Shown: positions 46,875 to 58,359, counted from the first letter of the stretch. The stretch: DNA of 60,543 nt from Stenotrophomonas ginsengisoli (GCF_001431485.1 NZ_LDJM01000015.1:1-60543), one strand, 5' to 3'. Numbers and translations: made by a program. The notes: a model not told the origin generated them from the letters alone.

Positions 46875-48224
46875 TCACCGCCCCAAGGAAACCTGCATGG
46901 GTTGTTCCCGGCTATCGACGATAAACCCTGGCACCGTCTGCCCCGGCTGATGTGCTGCTGCATCCATGGAAACCGCTTCGGGGGTGGCGATAGCTTGCGC
47001 AGACGGAACATGGGCACGCAGGTGTCCAGGGTCATCCACCTTGCCCTGCACCACAAAAAAAACAGGGGCCTGCGCGTCACCTCCGATCAACACCTGATCT
47101 GCCTGTGTAATGCCTTGCTGCCGTGCCTGTGCATACAAGCTGGCAACAACCCGCGCCGAAGTCGCGTCGGTCGCCCGCCCCAACCCTGCTTCCAACTGCG
47201 CTACGCCTGCCTCTATCTGCTGATACAACGGCGTCTGCTTCTCCGCCTGAACGCGTTCGTTTGCCAACAAACCACCATCGAGCTGCAAGGCCGGCTGTGG
47301 CGCAGCACAGGCCGTGGCCATCAATTCAGCGGCATCGCGCTCCAGCGGTCGCCCGCTCACGGCATGGCGGACATGGTCGGTCACCGTATCGAGCAGATTG
47401 CGCGGCAAGGCCATGAGGTTGTGCACGCTGGCCACATCGGCACGGTACTTGTCGAACATCGGCTGGTAGTGCTGATAGCGTTGTTGGTTCTGCGCACTGA
47501 CGATCGACCCGCCGATAGCCAGATCGTTCTCCGGCAGGAAATTACGGCTGTAATGGGCCTTGATCCCGACTCCGGCCATGACCTGGAGCGGATTGCGCAC
47601 ATCACTCCAACGCCGCCCGTCATTGGCGTAACCGGCTTGATGCAGCGCGTCCACATCCTGTTGCGCGGCATACAGACGAACCTCGCCGACGTGCCCGCTG
47701 GCAGCACTGACAAAGTCGGTAGCCCGGACATGGTTGACGATATGCCCCACATCCGGGTTGAGATCGGCCACCAGGCCCCCGGCGCCATAAGCATCGAAGG
47801 TTTCGGCACGCAGACCGTAGCGATGGGCGGTGTATTGGGCAAGCAGGCCTCCCAGCGAGTGCCCGGTGACCGTCAATGTCAGCGGCCCACAGTCCTTGGC
47901 CTTGTCCCTTGCATATTCGAGCGCAGCCTCGGTGGCCTGCTTGGCTGCAGCCACCTGCGAACTCAAGCCGGTCAGAACCATGCCCAGGTCGGCAATCACC
48001 CCGTCTCGAACAGGTTGACGCCCGAACTCGGTTCCTCTGTGAGCCAGAACCAAATCACCGCTTATCGTGTCTTGGTAAAGAACCCCCTGATACCCGAACA
48101 ATCCACCGAAGGTTCTGATTACCTGAAAGTATCGACCATCAACTTCCATTTCCTCATCAGGATCCCGCGAATCGCTCTGCCTGTACGAATCAACAGGTAG
48201 ATAGGAATTTACCAGGGTACTCAT
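46875..48224 (-). CDS. Lipase-type T4SS effector with XVIPCD-like domain
   Basis: 449 residues, no signal peptide; GGGAG lies nine bases before ATG 48224. Residues 30-230 are a class 3-type lipase: oxyanion AHRGTE (61-66), nucleophile S123 in VTGHSLGGLLAQ, Asp170 in HVRATDFVS and His224 in KAHYSRNF. Residues about 325-425 match the XVIPCD secretion domain of Xanthomonadales effectors: LYQQIEAGVAQLEAGLGR, RVVASLYAQARQQG, ADQVLIGG, FFVVQGKVDDPGHLRAHVP. Such proteins are injected into rival bacteria by a VirB/D4 type IV system, and lipase effectors attack membranes. The gene follows its probable immunity gene with a 26-bp gap. The T4SS genes are not in this window. Confidence 0.87.
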   Translation of the reverse strand: MSTLVNSYLPVDSYRQSDSRDPDEEMEVDGRYFQVIRTFGGLFGYQGVLYQDTISGDLVLAHRGTEFGRQPVRDGVIADLGMVLTGLSSQVAAAKQATEAALEYARDKAKDCGPLTLTVTGHSLGGLLAQYTAHRYGLRAETFDAYGAGGLVADLNPDVGHIVNHVRATDFVSAASGHVGEVRLYAAQQDVDALHQAGYANDGRRWSDVRNPLQVMAGVGIKAHYSRNFLPENDLAIGGSIVSAQNQQRYQHYQPMFDKYRADVASVHNLMALPRNLLDTVTDHVRHAVSGRPLERDAAELMATACAAPQPALQLDGGLLANERVQAEKQTPLYQQIEAGVAQLEAGLGRATDATSARVVASLYAQARQQGITQADQVLIGGDAQAPVFFVVQGKVDDPGHLRAHVPSAQAIATPEAVSMDAAAHQPGQTVPGFIVDSREQPMQVSLGR

Positions 48225-48250
48225 CCGTGACTACTCCCATGAATATTCCA

Positions 48251-48919
48251 TCACAACTTTCTTGATCGAATATCCACATTGAAAAGATCACTTTCCTTGA
48301 CACGCGACCTCAATGGAGTACCAACGCGATAGCGCATCGCCGCGGTATCTTCAAACCCTCCATTGGGGTAATCGCTGTGTAGGAATCCTGACTGAATCAC
48401 TGATTCACTCTGAATTTCACGAGTCGACATTGATTCAAAAAATCGAGTTTCTCCCGAATTTTCTGTCGGCCAAAGCACGATCCGTGCGGCAATCATCGGC
48501 ACATGGCAAATCCCCAGGCCGAAATAGTCATGGCTCTCGATCAGATCGGTATACACCACACCGCGGAATACACCCGGCGACACCTGTTCCACATCGAAGG
48601 GAATGCTTTCATGCAACCCCATGCGGGTACCGGACATACCCCCGAGGTCCGGACCACAGGGATCGGCCAGCTTGGTCTCGTACTGCATGAACCCCTCGGC
48701 ACGGACAAACGGCCCGGGTGGGTCATGCAGGGTCAAGATGAGCTCGTAGGCGGTTGGATGGGGATTGCGCTTCAGCGGCGGTGCCGGTGGTGCCCGGTGC
48801 CGGACATCCATACGTGCCAGATAGGTGGGGTCAGTCATGGCGCGCAGCACACAACCGCTGGAGAACAGCACCATCACCACCACCGCGGCACAGGTGATTG
48901 CCGCAAAAAGTTTCCGCAT
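48251..48919 (-). CDS. Probable immunity lipoprotein for the lipase effector
   Basis: 222 residues from ATG 48919 with GGGAGA upstream. The signal sequence ITCAAVVVMVLFSSGC gives a probable acylated cysteine, placing it in the periplasm. The mature domain has YELILTLHDPPGPFVRAEGFMQYETKLADPCGPDLGG (in pieces), a beta-rich region with SESVIQSGFLHSDYPNGGFED, and no recognised enzyme motif. It lies upstream of the XVIPCD lipase on the same strand. Lipoprotein immunity genes paired with XVIPCD effectors are the standard arrangement, so it most likely neutralises the lipase in the periplasm. The immunity role is inferred from position and localisation. Confidence 0.75.
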   Translation of the reverse strand: MRKLFAAITCAAVVVMVLFSSGCVLRAMTDPTYLARMDVRHRAPPAPPLKRNPHPTAYELILTLHDPPGPFVRAEGFMQYETKLADPCGPDLGGMSGTRMGLHESIPFDVEQVSPGVFRGVVYTDLIESHDYFGLGICHVPMIAARIVLWPTENSGETRFFESMSTREIQSESVIQSGFLHSDYPNGGFEDTAAMRYRVGTPLRSRVKESDLFNVDIRSRKL

Positions 48920-49111
48920 GTTGTCTCTCCCTGCAGTGCTGGCGCATACCTTTTCCTGATTGCTTGCTGCTCGCCCCTGCCCCATCAGAGCACAAGGCCA
49001 CAGCGTTTCCTGTCGGAAAAACCTGAAATATCCCTGCCCGTAACCACGCTCACGTTTCGTGCCAATGCCGCAGGCACATGAGCGCCCCCCGCAACCTGCT
49101 GCCTGCGTCGG

Positions 49112-50233
49112 TCAATGACCTGCCGGCGCGCTGATCTGGCTGTGGATGCCCCAGCGCGCGAACTCGTCCTGAAATTCGGCCAGCTCCAGCAGCCCGACAC
49201 ACACGTGCGCGCCCACCGGCAATGGCTGGCCGGCAGCCCAGCGCCGGGCCAGCACGATGGCGGCAAAGGTGGGGATTTCCGGCCCGTGCAACATCGGTGC
49301 GGTCAGATCCCAGTGGCATTCAAGCCGCTGTCCATTGCGCTGCCCGCGCACACTCACCCGCATGCCGCCCAGGTCACTGCCGAAGCGGTCAAACCAGCGC
49401 CCGCAGCGGGCCAGCAGCCGGCACAGCAGGGGCATCGGCAAGGGCAGCCCCAGCTGGCGTACATAGGCCAGGCCAGCCAGGCAGCGCTGCAGGAACGGCA
49501 GCTCCAGTGCGGCGCGGAAACGCACGCCCTGCAGCTGTGGCCATCGCTGCTGCAGCACGTCATGGTCGGGCACATCGCAGGGCGCAGCCAGACGCGGGGG
49601 CAGGCGGGCAAACTGCGCCGTCTGCGGCGAGCCCCATCCGACCATTTCCTGCCAGCGCCCCTGCCACCACACCGGAAATGCGCTGCCGCAATAGCCCAGC
49701 ACCGCCTGCACGGTGGCCAGGCCCAGCGGCGAGGCCTGGGCCGGGGCAATCACCATGTCGATCTCCTCCAGCTGATCCAGGCGTGCTGCCAGTGCGTCCA
49801 CCACGGCGCTGGACAGGGCCGGCAGGGTGCTGGCGCCACTGATCACACTGCACCCGGCCTGGCGCGCAGGTGCATCCAGCCAGGCAGGGAAATCGCGCAC
49901 GAACTGCCGCCCATCGGCCAGGTCGATGTAATCCAGGCCGGCCTCGATGCAGGCGCAGGCCACTGCATAGTCCTGCCCCTGAAAGGGCCCGGCGCCATGG
50001 ATGAGCAGGCCGGCACCACTGGCACGCAAGCGCTCAACCAGGTCGGGGGCGGCGGCATCGATGGCCAGGCAACGCACACCGGCAAGGGGGGCACCGGCCT
50101 GATCTGTCATTGTCGCCGGTGGATGGCGGCCACCGGCAATGACCGTGATGCCCGGGCTGGCGGCCAGCGCGCGCACGATGCGCGCACCGAAATGACCGTA
50201 GCCACCCAGGACCAGAACCGTTTTGTCCTTCAC
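49112..50233 (-). CDS. Saccharopine-dehydrogenase-like NAD(P)-binding oxidoreductase
   Basis: 373 residues from GTG 50233, with AAGGAAG four bases upstream. A Rossmann motif stands at the very start (KTVLVLGGYGHFGARIVRALAA). Then come GLLIHGAGPFQGQDYAVACACIEAG and YIDLADGRQFV, blocks shared by the Sacchrp_dh_NADP family (PF03435). The C-terminal half is divergent and lacks a recognisable lysine-pathway signature. It is probably an NADP-linked oxidoreductase of unknown substrate. Divergent from gltS. Confidence 0.8.
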   Translation of the reverse strand: MKDKTVLVLGGYGHFGARIVRALAASPGITVIAGGRHPPATMTDQAGAPLAGVRCLAIDAAAPDLVERLRASGAGLLIHGAGPFQGQDYAVACACIEAGLDYIDLADGRQFVRDFPAWLDAPARQAGCSVISGASTLPALSSAVVDALAARLDQLEEIDMVIAPAQASPLGLATVQAVLGYCGSAFPVWWQGRWQEMVGWGSPQTAQFARLPPRLAAPCDVPDHDVLQQRWPQLQGVRFRAALELPFLQRCLAGLAYVRQLGLPLPMPLLCRLLARCGRWFDRFGSDLGGMRVSVRGQRNGQRLECHWDLTAPMLHGPEIPTFAAIVLARRWAAGQPLPVGAHVCVGLLELAEFQDEFARWGIHSQISAPAGH

Positions 50234-50370
50234 TGCCCTTCCTTGCTGCGTGATGGTCGAGGCTTGCCATCCTGCCCGAGTCCGCCGGCAGCGGTAAACC
50301 GACGTTGCGCCCCTGCCGGGCAGGGCCCGGCGGGCATCGGGCATGATGTGGGTGATGCCCCAAGCCAAGG

Positions 50371-51603
50371 ATGCTGCCCGTGTCACCTGCACCGTCCATC
50401 GTCCAGATAGACGCGCTGGCCAGCGTCACCCTGGCCATCCTGCTGTTCTTCATCGGCAAGGCAACCGCGGCACGCTTTGACGTGCTGCAGCGTTACGGCA
50501 TCCCCGAATCGGTGATTGGCGGCGTGCTGTGTGCCCTGTTGTGCAGCCTGCTGTACTACGCCGCCGGCATTGAAATCGACTTCAGCCTCGGCCTGCGCGA
50601 TGTCCTGCTGCTGTATTTCTTCGCCGCACTTGGCCTGAACTCCAGCATCGGCCAGCTGTTCTCCGGCGGGCGCCTGCTGGTGCTGCTGGTGCTGCTGTCG
50701 TGTGCCTTCATGCTGATCCAGAACCTGGCCGGCATGGGCCTGGCCAGCCTGTTCGGCATGGACCACCGCGCCGGCCTGATGGTGGGCTCGATCGCGCTGA
50801 CCGGCGGAGTCGGCACCACCCTGGCCTGGGCACCGTATTTCAACGACACCCTGCAGATCCAGGGCGCCACCGACCTGGGGCTGGTTACCAACATGGTCGG
50901 GCTGGTGTCTGCCTGCGTGATCGGCGGGCCGATGGCCAGCTGGTTGATCCGCCGCCATGCGATCCAGGCCTCTGCCAATGCCAATGTCGAGGTCGGCACC
51001 CTGCATGGCGACCATTCGCGTGACCGGCTCGATTACCACGGCGTGCTGCTGGCCCTGTTCTGGCTCAACGTCGCCCTGATGCTGGGCCAGTTGATCAGCA
51101 ACGCGCTGGGCCACACCGGCCTGAACCTGCCGGGTTTTGTCGGCTGCCTGCTGGCCGGCATCGCCCTGCGTTCGTGCGGCGATGTGCTCGGCCGCCGGCA
51201 CGCCGAGCTGTGGAACCTGCCCAGCATGCGCCCGGGCATCGCCCTGGTGTCGGACATCTGCCTGGGCCTGTTCCTGACCATGGCCCTGATGGGCCTGAAG
51301 CTGTGGCAGCTGCAGCCCCTGCTGGGTTTCATCAGCATGGCCATGCTGGTCCAGGTCAGCCTGGTGGTGCTGTTCACCGTGCTGGTGGTGTTCCGGGCCA
51401 TGGGTGGCAATTACGAGGCGGCCGTGGTCTGCGCGGGCTTTGGCGGCATCACTCTGGGATCCACCGCCACCGCGGTGGCCAACATGGGAGCGGTCACCCG
51501 CCAGTACGGCGCCGCACCACTGGCCTTCCTGATCGTGCCGCTGGTGTGCGGTTTCTTCATCGACCTGGCCAATGCGCTGCTGATCGGCTGGCTGCTGCGC
51601 TGA
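50371..51603 (+). CDS. gltS: Sodium/glutamate symporter GltS
   Basis: 410 residues, an inner-membrane carrier of the ESS family. ATG 50371 is used; GTG 50380 is an alternative. Eleven or twelve helices are visible, with the two inverted-repeat motifs of the family: LTGGVGTTLAWAPYF in the first half and FGGITLGSTATAVANMGAVT in the second. It imports glutamate with Na+. It lies upstream of gltBD with one small gene between, giving a glutamate-centred neighbourhood. Confidence 0.9.
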   Translation: MLPVSPAPSIVQIDALASVTLAILLFFIGKATAARFDVLQRYGIPESVIGGVLCALLCSLLYYAAGIEIDFSLGLRDVLLLYFFAALGLNSSIGQLFSGGRLLVLLVLLSCAFMLIQNLAGMGLASLFGMDHRAGLMVGSIALTGGVGTTLAWAPYFNDTLQIQGATDLGLVTNMVGLVSACVIGGPMASWLIRRHAIQASANANVEVGTLHGDHSRDRLDYHGVLLALFWLNVALMLGQLISNALGHTGLNLPGFVGCLLAGIALRSCGDVLGRRHAELWNLPSMRPGIALVSDICLGLFLTMALMGLKLWQLQPLLGFISMAMLVQVSLVVLFTVLVVFRAMGGNYEAAVVCAGFGGITLGSTATAVANMGAVTRQYGAAPLAFLIVPLVCGFFIDLANALLIGWLLR

Positions 51604-51677
51604 GCCTGCAACCGGGCGCCCGGAATCGGCCGCACATCTGGTGCACACTGGGCCACACCCTGACCAAGGACATGACC

Positions 51678-52001
51678 ATGCGCTTTGCCCTGTTTTCTGC
51701 CCTGCCGCTGTGCGCGGCCATGACCGCCTGTGCAACGTCCCCGTCCAGCGGCGGCAGCAACGAAGTACCGCCGGCGATCCAGAGTGATGGCGGCAACTAC
51801 AACTGTGAAAATGCCGACCTGGCCGAATTTGCCGGCAAGACCGGCAGCGCCGAGGTCTACGAGCAGGCACGGATCAAGGCCAATGTCCGTCACGTGCGGG
51901 TGGTCAAGCCGGGCATGGCCGTGACCATGGATTACCGCATCGACCGCCTGACCGTGATGCTCGACGACAACGGCAAGATCGAGTCGATCAGCTGCGGCTG
52001 A
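51678..52001 (+). CDS. Peptidase inhibitor I78-like lipoprotein
   Basis: 107 residues from ATG 51678, preferred over ATG 51672 because AAGGA lies seven bases before it. The lipoprotein signal is FALFSALPLCAAMTAC. The mature part shows the I78 pattern: NCENADLAEFAGK, then VRVVKPGMAVTMDYRIDRLTVMLDDNGKIESISCG, including the conserved end DxxGxIxxxxCG. Family members inhibit serine proteases. It is probably an envelope-anchored inhibitor. Placement between gltS and gltB looks fortuitous. Confidence 0.82.
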   Translation: MRFALFSALPLCAAMTACATSPSSGGSNEVPPAIQSDGGNYNCENADLAEFAGKTGSAEVYEQARIKANVRHVRVVKPGMAVTMDYRIDRLTVMLDDNGKIESISCG

Positions 52002-52300
52002 GCCCCTCCTGTTCGCCCTGGCCCACGCCCTCCGGCACGGGCCAGGTATCACTGGCCGGGCCCGCCGCAATCCAGGTCTGCGACCGCATCTGCACAATGA
52101 AAACATCGGCCTGGTTGAAAGCAGGCAAGCCGCCTGCAGAAACCAGCACAAACGTCGACCGTTTTCGTTGAAGTTGCCACTGCAACCTATGTTGCGGCGC
52201 AGTAATGGCTGTGATCTATTCGACTGCCCGGGGCCCAGCGATCCGCCCAATCGACGATCAGCCAGGCATCCGGCCCCCTGTTGGACGGATCGAGGCACCG
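52002..52300. other. Upstream region of gltB
   Basis: 299 bp without a supported gene. It must hold the gltBD promoter and any control sites. CACGGGCCAGGTATCACTGG near 52040 is GC-rich with partial symmetry, and the later part is AT-richer (GTTTTCGTTGAAGTTGCC near 52160). No riboswitch or clear -35/-10 pair was identified. Confidence 0.35.
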
Positions 52301-55300
52301 ATGTCGCACCGCAACTGTAGTGGGCTTTACAACGTAAACGACGAACGCGATGCCTGTGGTTTCGGCATGGTCGCCCAGCTCGATGACCAGCCCTCGCGCA
52401 TGCTGGTGGATACCGCCATCGGCGCCCTGTCGCGGATGACCCACCGCGGTGGCGTGGCCGCCGACGGCCTGACCGGCGATGGCTGCGGCCTGCTGATCCG
52501 CAAACCCGACGTGTTCCTGCGCAACTGCGCTGGCGATGCCGGCATCGTGCTGCGTACCCACTTCGCTGCCGGCAACATCTTCCTGCCGCGTGACCCTGAC
52601 GCGGCTGCACAGTGCCGCCAGGTGCTGGCCGAAGAGCTGCAGCAGACCGGGGCCGAACCGGCCGGTTGGCGCGAACTGCCCACCGACGACAGCGTCTGCG
52701 GCGCACTGGCCCGCGACACCCTGCCCGGCATCAGCCAGTTGTTCGTCAACGCCGGTGTCGGCCAGAGCGAGGACGACTTCGCCCTGGCCCTGTTCCTGGC
52801 CCGCCGTCGCGCCGAACAGCGCCTGCGCGAGCATGCCGACTTCTACGTCACCTCGCTGGCCCCCAATGCGATCAGCTACAAGGGCATGGTGCTGCCGGAC
52901 AAGCTGGCCACCTTCTACCCGGACCTGCAGCGCAGCGACCTGGCCGCCAGCGCGATCCTGTTCCACCAGCGCTTCTCCACCAACACCATGCCGCGCTGGC
53001 CGCTGGCCCACCCGTTCCGCATGCTCGCCCACAACGGCGAGATCAACACCATCGAGGGCAACCGCCGCTGGGCCCAGGCGCGCAGCAAGGTGTGGAAGAC
53101 CCCGCGTTTTGACATCGCCGAGTTCGACCCGGTGATCTCCATGCATGGCTCGGATTCGCAAAGCGCCGACAACATGCTCGAGCTGCTGGTGGCCGGTGGC
53201 ATGGAGCTGATCCAGGCCCTGCGCATCCTGGTGCCGCCGGCGACCCAGTCGCTGGAGTACAAGGACGCCGACCTGGCCGCGTTCTACGAGTTCTACGGCC
53301 TCAATTCCGAGGCCTGGGATGGCCCGGCCGGCATCGTCGCCTGCGATGGCCGCTATGCCGCCTGCACGGTGGACCGCAACGGCCTGCGCCCGGCGCGCTG
53401 GCTGCTCACCTCCGACCGCCATTTCCTGGTCGCCTCCGAAGCCGGTGTGTGGGAAGTGCCGACCGAGCGCGTCATCCGCAAGGGCAAGCTGGGCCCGGGC
53501 GAGATGATGGCCATCGACCTCAAGCGCGGCGAACTGCTCGACACCGATGCCATTGACCGCATCAACCGCGCACGCGCGCCGTACAAGCAGTGGCTGCACA
53601 ACGGCGTGACCTGGTTGCAGACCGAGCTGATCGACCCTTCGCTGGTGGAGGAGCCGTTCGACGAGGCCACCCTGCGCAGTTACCACAAGCTGTTCCAGCT
53701 CAGCACCGAGGAAGTGGAGCAGGTGCTGCGGCCGCTGGCCGAAACCGAGCAGGAAGCCACCGGCTCGATGGGCGATGACACGCCGATGGCCGTGCTCAGC
53801 CAGCTCGACCGCCCGCTCTACGATTACTTCCGCCAGGCCTTTGCCCAGGTCACCAATCCGCCGATCGACCCGTTGCGCGAATCCTGCGTGATGTCGCTCA
53901 CCACCCAGCTGGGCAAGGAGACCAACATCTTCAATGCCGGCGCGGAGACGGTGAACCACGTCATCCTCAACTCGCCGGTGCTGTCCCAGCGCAAGCTGCG
54001 CCAGCTGTTGAAGATGGAGCAGTACATCCACCGCAACCGCCTGCTCGACCTGTCCTACAGCGTCGAGGAGGGCCTGGCCGGTGGCATTGCCCGCATCTGC
54101 GCCGAGGCCGAAGCAGCCGCGCGCGAAGGCATCGTGGTGCTGCTGCTCTCCGACCGCTACCCGGTGCCCGAACGGCCGATGGTGCATGCCCTGCTGGCCA
54201 CCAGCGCGGTGCATCACCACCTGTGCCGTGCCGGCCTGCGCTGTGACGTGAACCTGATCATCGAGACCGGTACCGCCCGTGATGCCCACCACATGGCCTG
54301 CCTGCTCGGCTTCGGTGCGACCGCGGTGTATCCGTACCTGTCCTACCAGACCCTGTTTGACCTGGGCCGCCGCGGCATCCTCAAGCTGAGCAAGGGCGGC
54401 GAGCAGTCGCAGATCGGCCGCCGCTACCGCAAGGGCATCAACAAGGGCCTGTCCAAGATCATCTCCAAGATGGGCATTGCCACCGTGGCCAGCTACCGCG
54501 GCGCACAGTTGTTCGAGGCGGTGGGCCTGGACGAGGACGTGATTGCCCTGTGCTTCCCCGGCACCCCCTCGCGCATCGGCGGCGTCTCTCTGCAGCGGCT
54601 GGATACCGAAGCCCGCACCCTGAGTGCGCGGGCCTACAACGACCAGCTCAAGCCCGATGTCGGCGGCCTGCTCAAGTACGTGCATGGCGGCGAATACCAC
54701 ATGTACAACCCGGACGTGGTGCTGACCCTGCAGCGCGCCGCACGCAGCGGCGATGCCGCCCACTGGCAGGCCTATTGCGATGCCGTGCACGGTCGCCCGG
54801 TCTCGGCCCTGCGTGACCTGCTGCGCCTGCGCCCGGCCGCCACCGCGCTGCCGCTGGACCAGGTCGAGCCGGCCGAAGCGCTGTTCAAGCGTTTTGATAC
54901 CGCCGCCATCTCGCTGGGCGCGCTGTCGCCGGAAGCGCACGAGGCGCTGGCCATTGCCATGAACCGCCTCGGCGGCCGTTCCAACTCCGGTGAGGGCGGC
55001 GAAGACCCGGCCCGCTACGGCACCGACAAGCGTTCCAAGATCAAGCAGGTGGCTTCCGGGCGCTTCGGTGTCACTGCCGAATACCTGGTCAATGCCGAAG
55101 TGCTGCAGATCAAGGTGGCCCAGGGCGCCAAGCCCGGCGAAGGCGGCCAGCTGCCCGGGCACAAGGTCAACGAGCTGATTGCCCGCCTGCGCTATGCCAA
55201 GCCGGGCATCGGTCTGATCTCCCCGCCGCCGCACCATGACATCTACTCCATCGAGGACCTGGCCCAGCTGATCTTCGACCTGCGCCAGGTCAATCCGGCC

Positions 55301-56755
55301 GCGCTGATCTCGGTCAAGCTGGTCAGCCATGCCGGCGTGGGCACCATCGCTGCCGGTGTGGTCAAGGCCGGCGCCGACCTGATCACCGTGTCCGGCCATG
55401 ACGGCGGCACCGGCGCCTCGCCGGTCAGCTCGATCCGCTATGCCGGCGTGCCGTGGGAACTGGGCCTGGCCGAATCGCACCAGGCACTGGTGGCCAATGA
55501 CCTGCGCAGCCGCACCATCCTGCAGACCGATGGCGGCCTGAAGACCGGCCTGGACGTGGTCAAGGCCGCCATCCTCGGCGCGGACAGCTTCGGCTTCGGC
55601 ACCGGACCGATGATCGTGCTGGGCTGCAAGTACCTGCGCATCTGCCACCTCAACAACTGCGCCACCGGCGTGGCCACCCAGGACGAGCGCCTGCGCGCGG
55701 ACTACTTCACCGGCCTGCCGGAGCGGGTGGAGAACTTCTTCCGTCTGCTGGCCGAGGAAGTGCGTGGCTGGCTCAGCCTGCTCGGTGTGCGTTCGCTGGA
55801 CGAGATCGTCGGCCGTACCGACCTGCTCGAGCAGCTGCAAGTCGAACCACGTCCCGGTGTGCGGGTGGATCTGTCGCGTCTGCTCGCCCCTACCCAATTT
55901 GAAGGTGCCCACTGCGCCGCCCAGCGTCTGTACCAGCCGGCCGACGGCCTGGCCAGCCAGATCGACGGCCTGCTGGCCGATGCCATCGCCAACAAGACCG
56001 GCGGCGAACACCGTTTCCTGATCCACAACACCGACCGTTCCATCGGCACCCGCGTGGCCGGGCAGATTGCCCGCGTGCACGGTATGCACGGCATGGCCGA
56101 TGCCCCGGTCACCCTGCGCCTGCGTGGCACCGCCGGGCAGAGCCTGGGCGCGTTCAACGTTGATGGCCTGCAGCTGGAAGTGGAAGGCGAAGCCAACGAC
56201 TACGTCGGCAAGGGCATGGGCGGTGGCCGCATCATCGTGCGCCCGCCGCGTGGCGCACGCTTCGAGGCCCGCTCCACCGCGATCATCGGCAACACCTGCC
56301 TGTACGGCGCCACCGGTGGTGAGCTGTTCGCAGCCGGCCGTGCCGGCGAGCGCTTTGCGGTACGCAACTCCGGTGCGCTGGCGGTGATCGAAGGGGCCGG
56401 TGACCACTGCTGCGAGTACATGACCGACGGCATCGTCGCCGTGCTCGGCAAGGTCGGCCTGAACTTCGGTGCTGGTTTCACCGGTGGCTTGGCCTATGTG
56501 CTGGATATCGACCGCGACTTCGTGGACCGCTTCAACCACGAGCTGATCGACATCCACCGCATCAGTGCCGAGGGCTTCGAGAACCATCGCCAGCACCTGC
56601 ATGGGCTGATCAGCCGTCATCGCGAACTGACCGGCTCGATCTGGGCCCAGCAAATCCTGGACGAGTTCCGCGATTACGTCGGCAAGTTCTGGCTGGTCAA
56701 ACCCAAGGCCGCCAGCATCGAGTCGCTGACCGACGCGCTGCGCCGCGCCGCCTGA
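52301..56755 (+). CDS. gltB: Glutamate synthase (NADPH) large subunit
   Basis: 1484 residues from ATG 52301 (CGAGG five bases upstream). A propeptide MSHRNCSGLYNVNDERDA precedes CGFGMVAQL, whose Cys becomes the N-terminal nucleophile of the class II amidotransferase domain (to about residue 420). A central domain (about 460-760) follows, then the FMN/glutamate synthase domain (about 800-1180) with GHDGGTGASPVSS and the 3Fe-4S cysteines in GCKYLRICHLNNCATGVAT, then a C-terminal GXGXG domain (GKGMGGGRIIVRPP). It makes glutamate from glutamine and 2-oxoglutarate with GltD. Confidence 0.97.
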   Translation: MSHRNCSGLYNVNDERDACGFGMVAQLDDQPSRMLVDTAIGALSRMTHRGGVAADGLTGDGCGLLIRKPDVFLRNCAGDAGIVLRTHFAAGNIFLPRDPDAAAQCRQVLAEELQQTGAEPAGWRELPTDDSVCGALARDTLPGISQLFVNAGVGQSEDDFALALFLARRRAEQRLREHADFYVTSLAPNAISYKGMVLPDKLATFYPDLQRSDLAASAILFHQRFSTNTMPRWPLAHPFRMLAHNGEINTIEGNRRWAQARSKVWKTPRFDIAEFDPVISMHGSDSQSADNMLELLVAGGMELIQALRILVPPATQSLEYKDADLAAFYEFYGLNSEAWDGPAGIVACDGRYAACTVDRNGLRPARWLLTSDRHFLVASEAGVWEVPTERVIRKGKLGPGEMMAIDLKRGELLDTDAIDRINRARAPYKQWLHNGVTWLQTELIDPSLVEEPFDEATLRSYHKLFQLSTEEVEQVLRPLAETEQEATGSMGDDTPMAVLSQLDRPLYDYFRQAFAQVTNPPIDPLRESCVMSLTTQLGKETNIFNAGAETVNHVILNSPVLSQRKLRQLLKMEQYIHRNRLLDLSYSVEEGLAGGIARICAEAEAAAREGIVVLLLSDRYPVPERPMVHALLATSAVHHHLCRAGLRCDVNLIIETGTARDAHHMACLLGFGATAVYPYLSYQTLFDLGRRGILKLSKGGEQSQIGRRYRKGINKGLSKIISKMGIATVASYRGAQLFEAVGLDEDVIALCFPGTPSRIGGVSLQRLDTEARTLSARAYNDQLKPDVGGLLKYVHGGEYHMYNPDVVLTLQRAARSGDAAHWQAYCDAVHGRPVSALRDLLRLRPAATALPLDQVEPAEALFKRFDTAAISLGALSPEAHEALAIAMNRLGGRSNSGEGGEDPARYGTDKRSKIKQVASGRFGVTAEYLVNAEVLQIKVAQGAKPGEGGQLPGHKVNELIARLRYAKPGIGLISPPPHHDIYSIEDLAQLIFDLRQVNPAALISVKLVSHAGVGTIAAGVVKAGADLITVSGHDGGTGASPVSSIRYAGVPWELGLAESHQALVANDLRSRTILQTDGGLKTGLDVVKAAILGADSFGFGTGPMIVLGCKYLRICHLNNCATGVATQDERLRADYFTGLPERVENFFRLLAEEVRGWLSLLGVRSLDEIVGRTDLLEQLQVEPRPGVRVDLSRLLAPTQFEGAHCAAQRLYQPADGLASQIDGLLADAIANKTGGEHRFLIHNTDRSIGTRVAGQIARVHGMHGMADAPVTLRLRGTAGQSLGAFNVDGLQLEVEGEANDYVGKGMGGGRIIVRPPRGARFEARSTAIIGNTCLYGATGGELFAAGRAGERFAVRNSGALAVIEGAGDHCCEYMTDGIVAVLGKVGLNFGAGFTGGLAYVLDIDRDFVDRFNHELIDIHRISAEGFENHRQHLHGLISRHRELTGSIWAQQILDEFRDYVGKFWLVKPKAASIESLTDALRRAA

Positions 56756-58282
<1,527 letters not shown>

Positions 58283-58304
58283 GCACGCGTACAGGCGCTC
58301 GCAG

Positions 58305-58335
58305 AAGGGGCAGGCCATTGGCCTGCCCCTTTGCG
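58305..58335. terminator. Bidirectional terminator between gltD and arsC-like gene
   Basis: AAGGGGCAGGCCA and TGGCCTGCCCCTT form a perfect 13-bp stem with almost no loop bases. T-rich sequence lies on both sides, serving the convergent gltBD and adh-arsC transcripts. Confidence 0.9.
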
Positions 58336-58359
58336 TTGCAACGTCAGCTCTACATCAAC

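Noticed and set aside
52187..56653. Long minus-strand open frame (1488 codons) opposite gltB
   Set aside because: Shadow of gltB: no ribosome site, no domain, and full overlap with a complete glutamate synthase gene.
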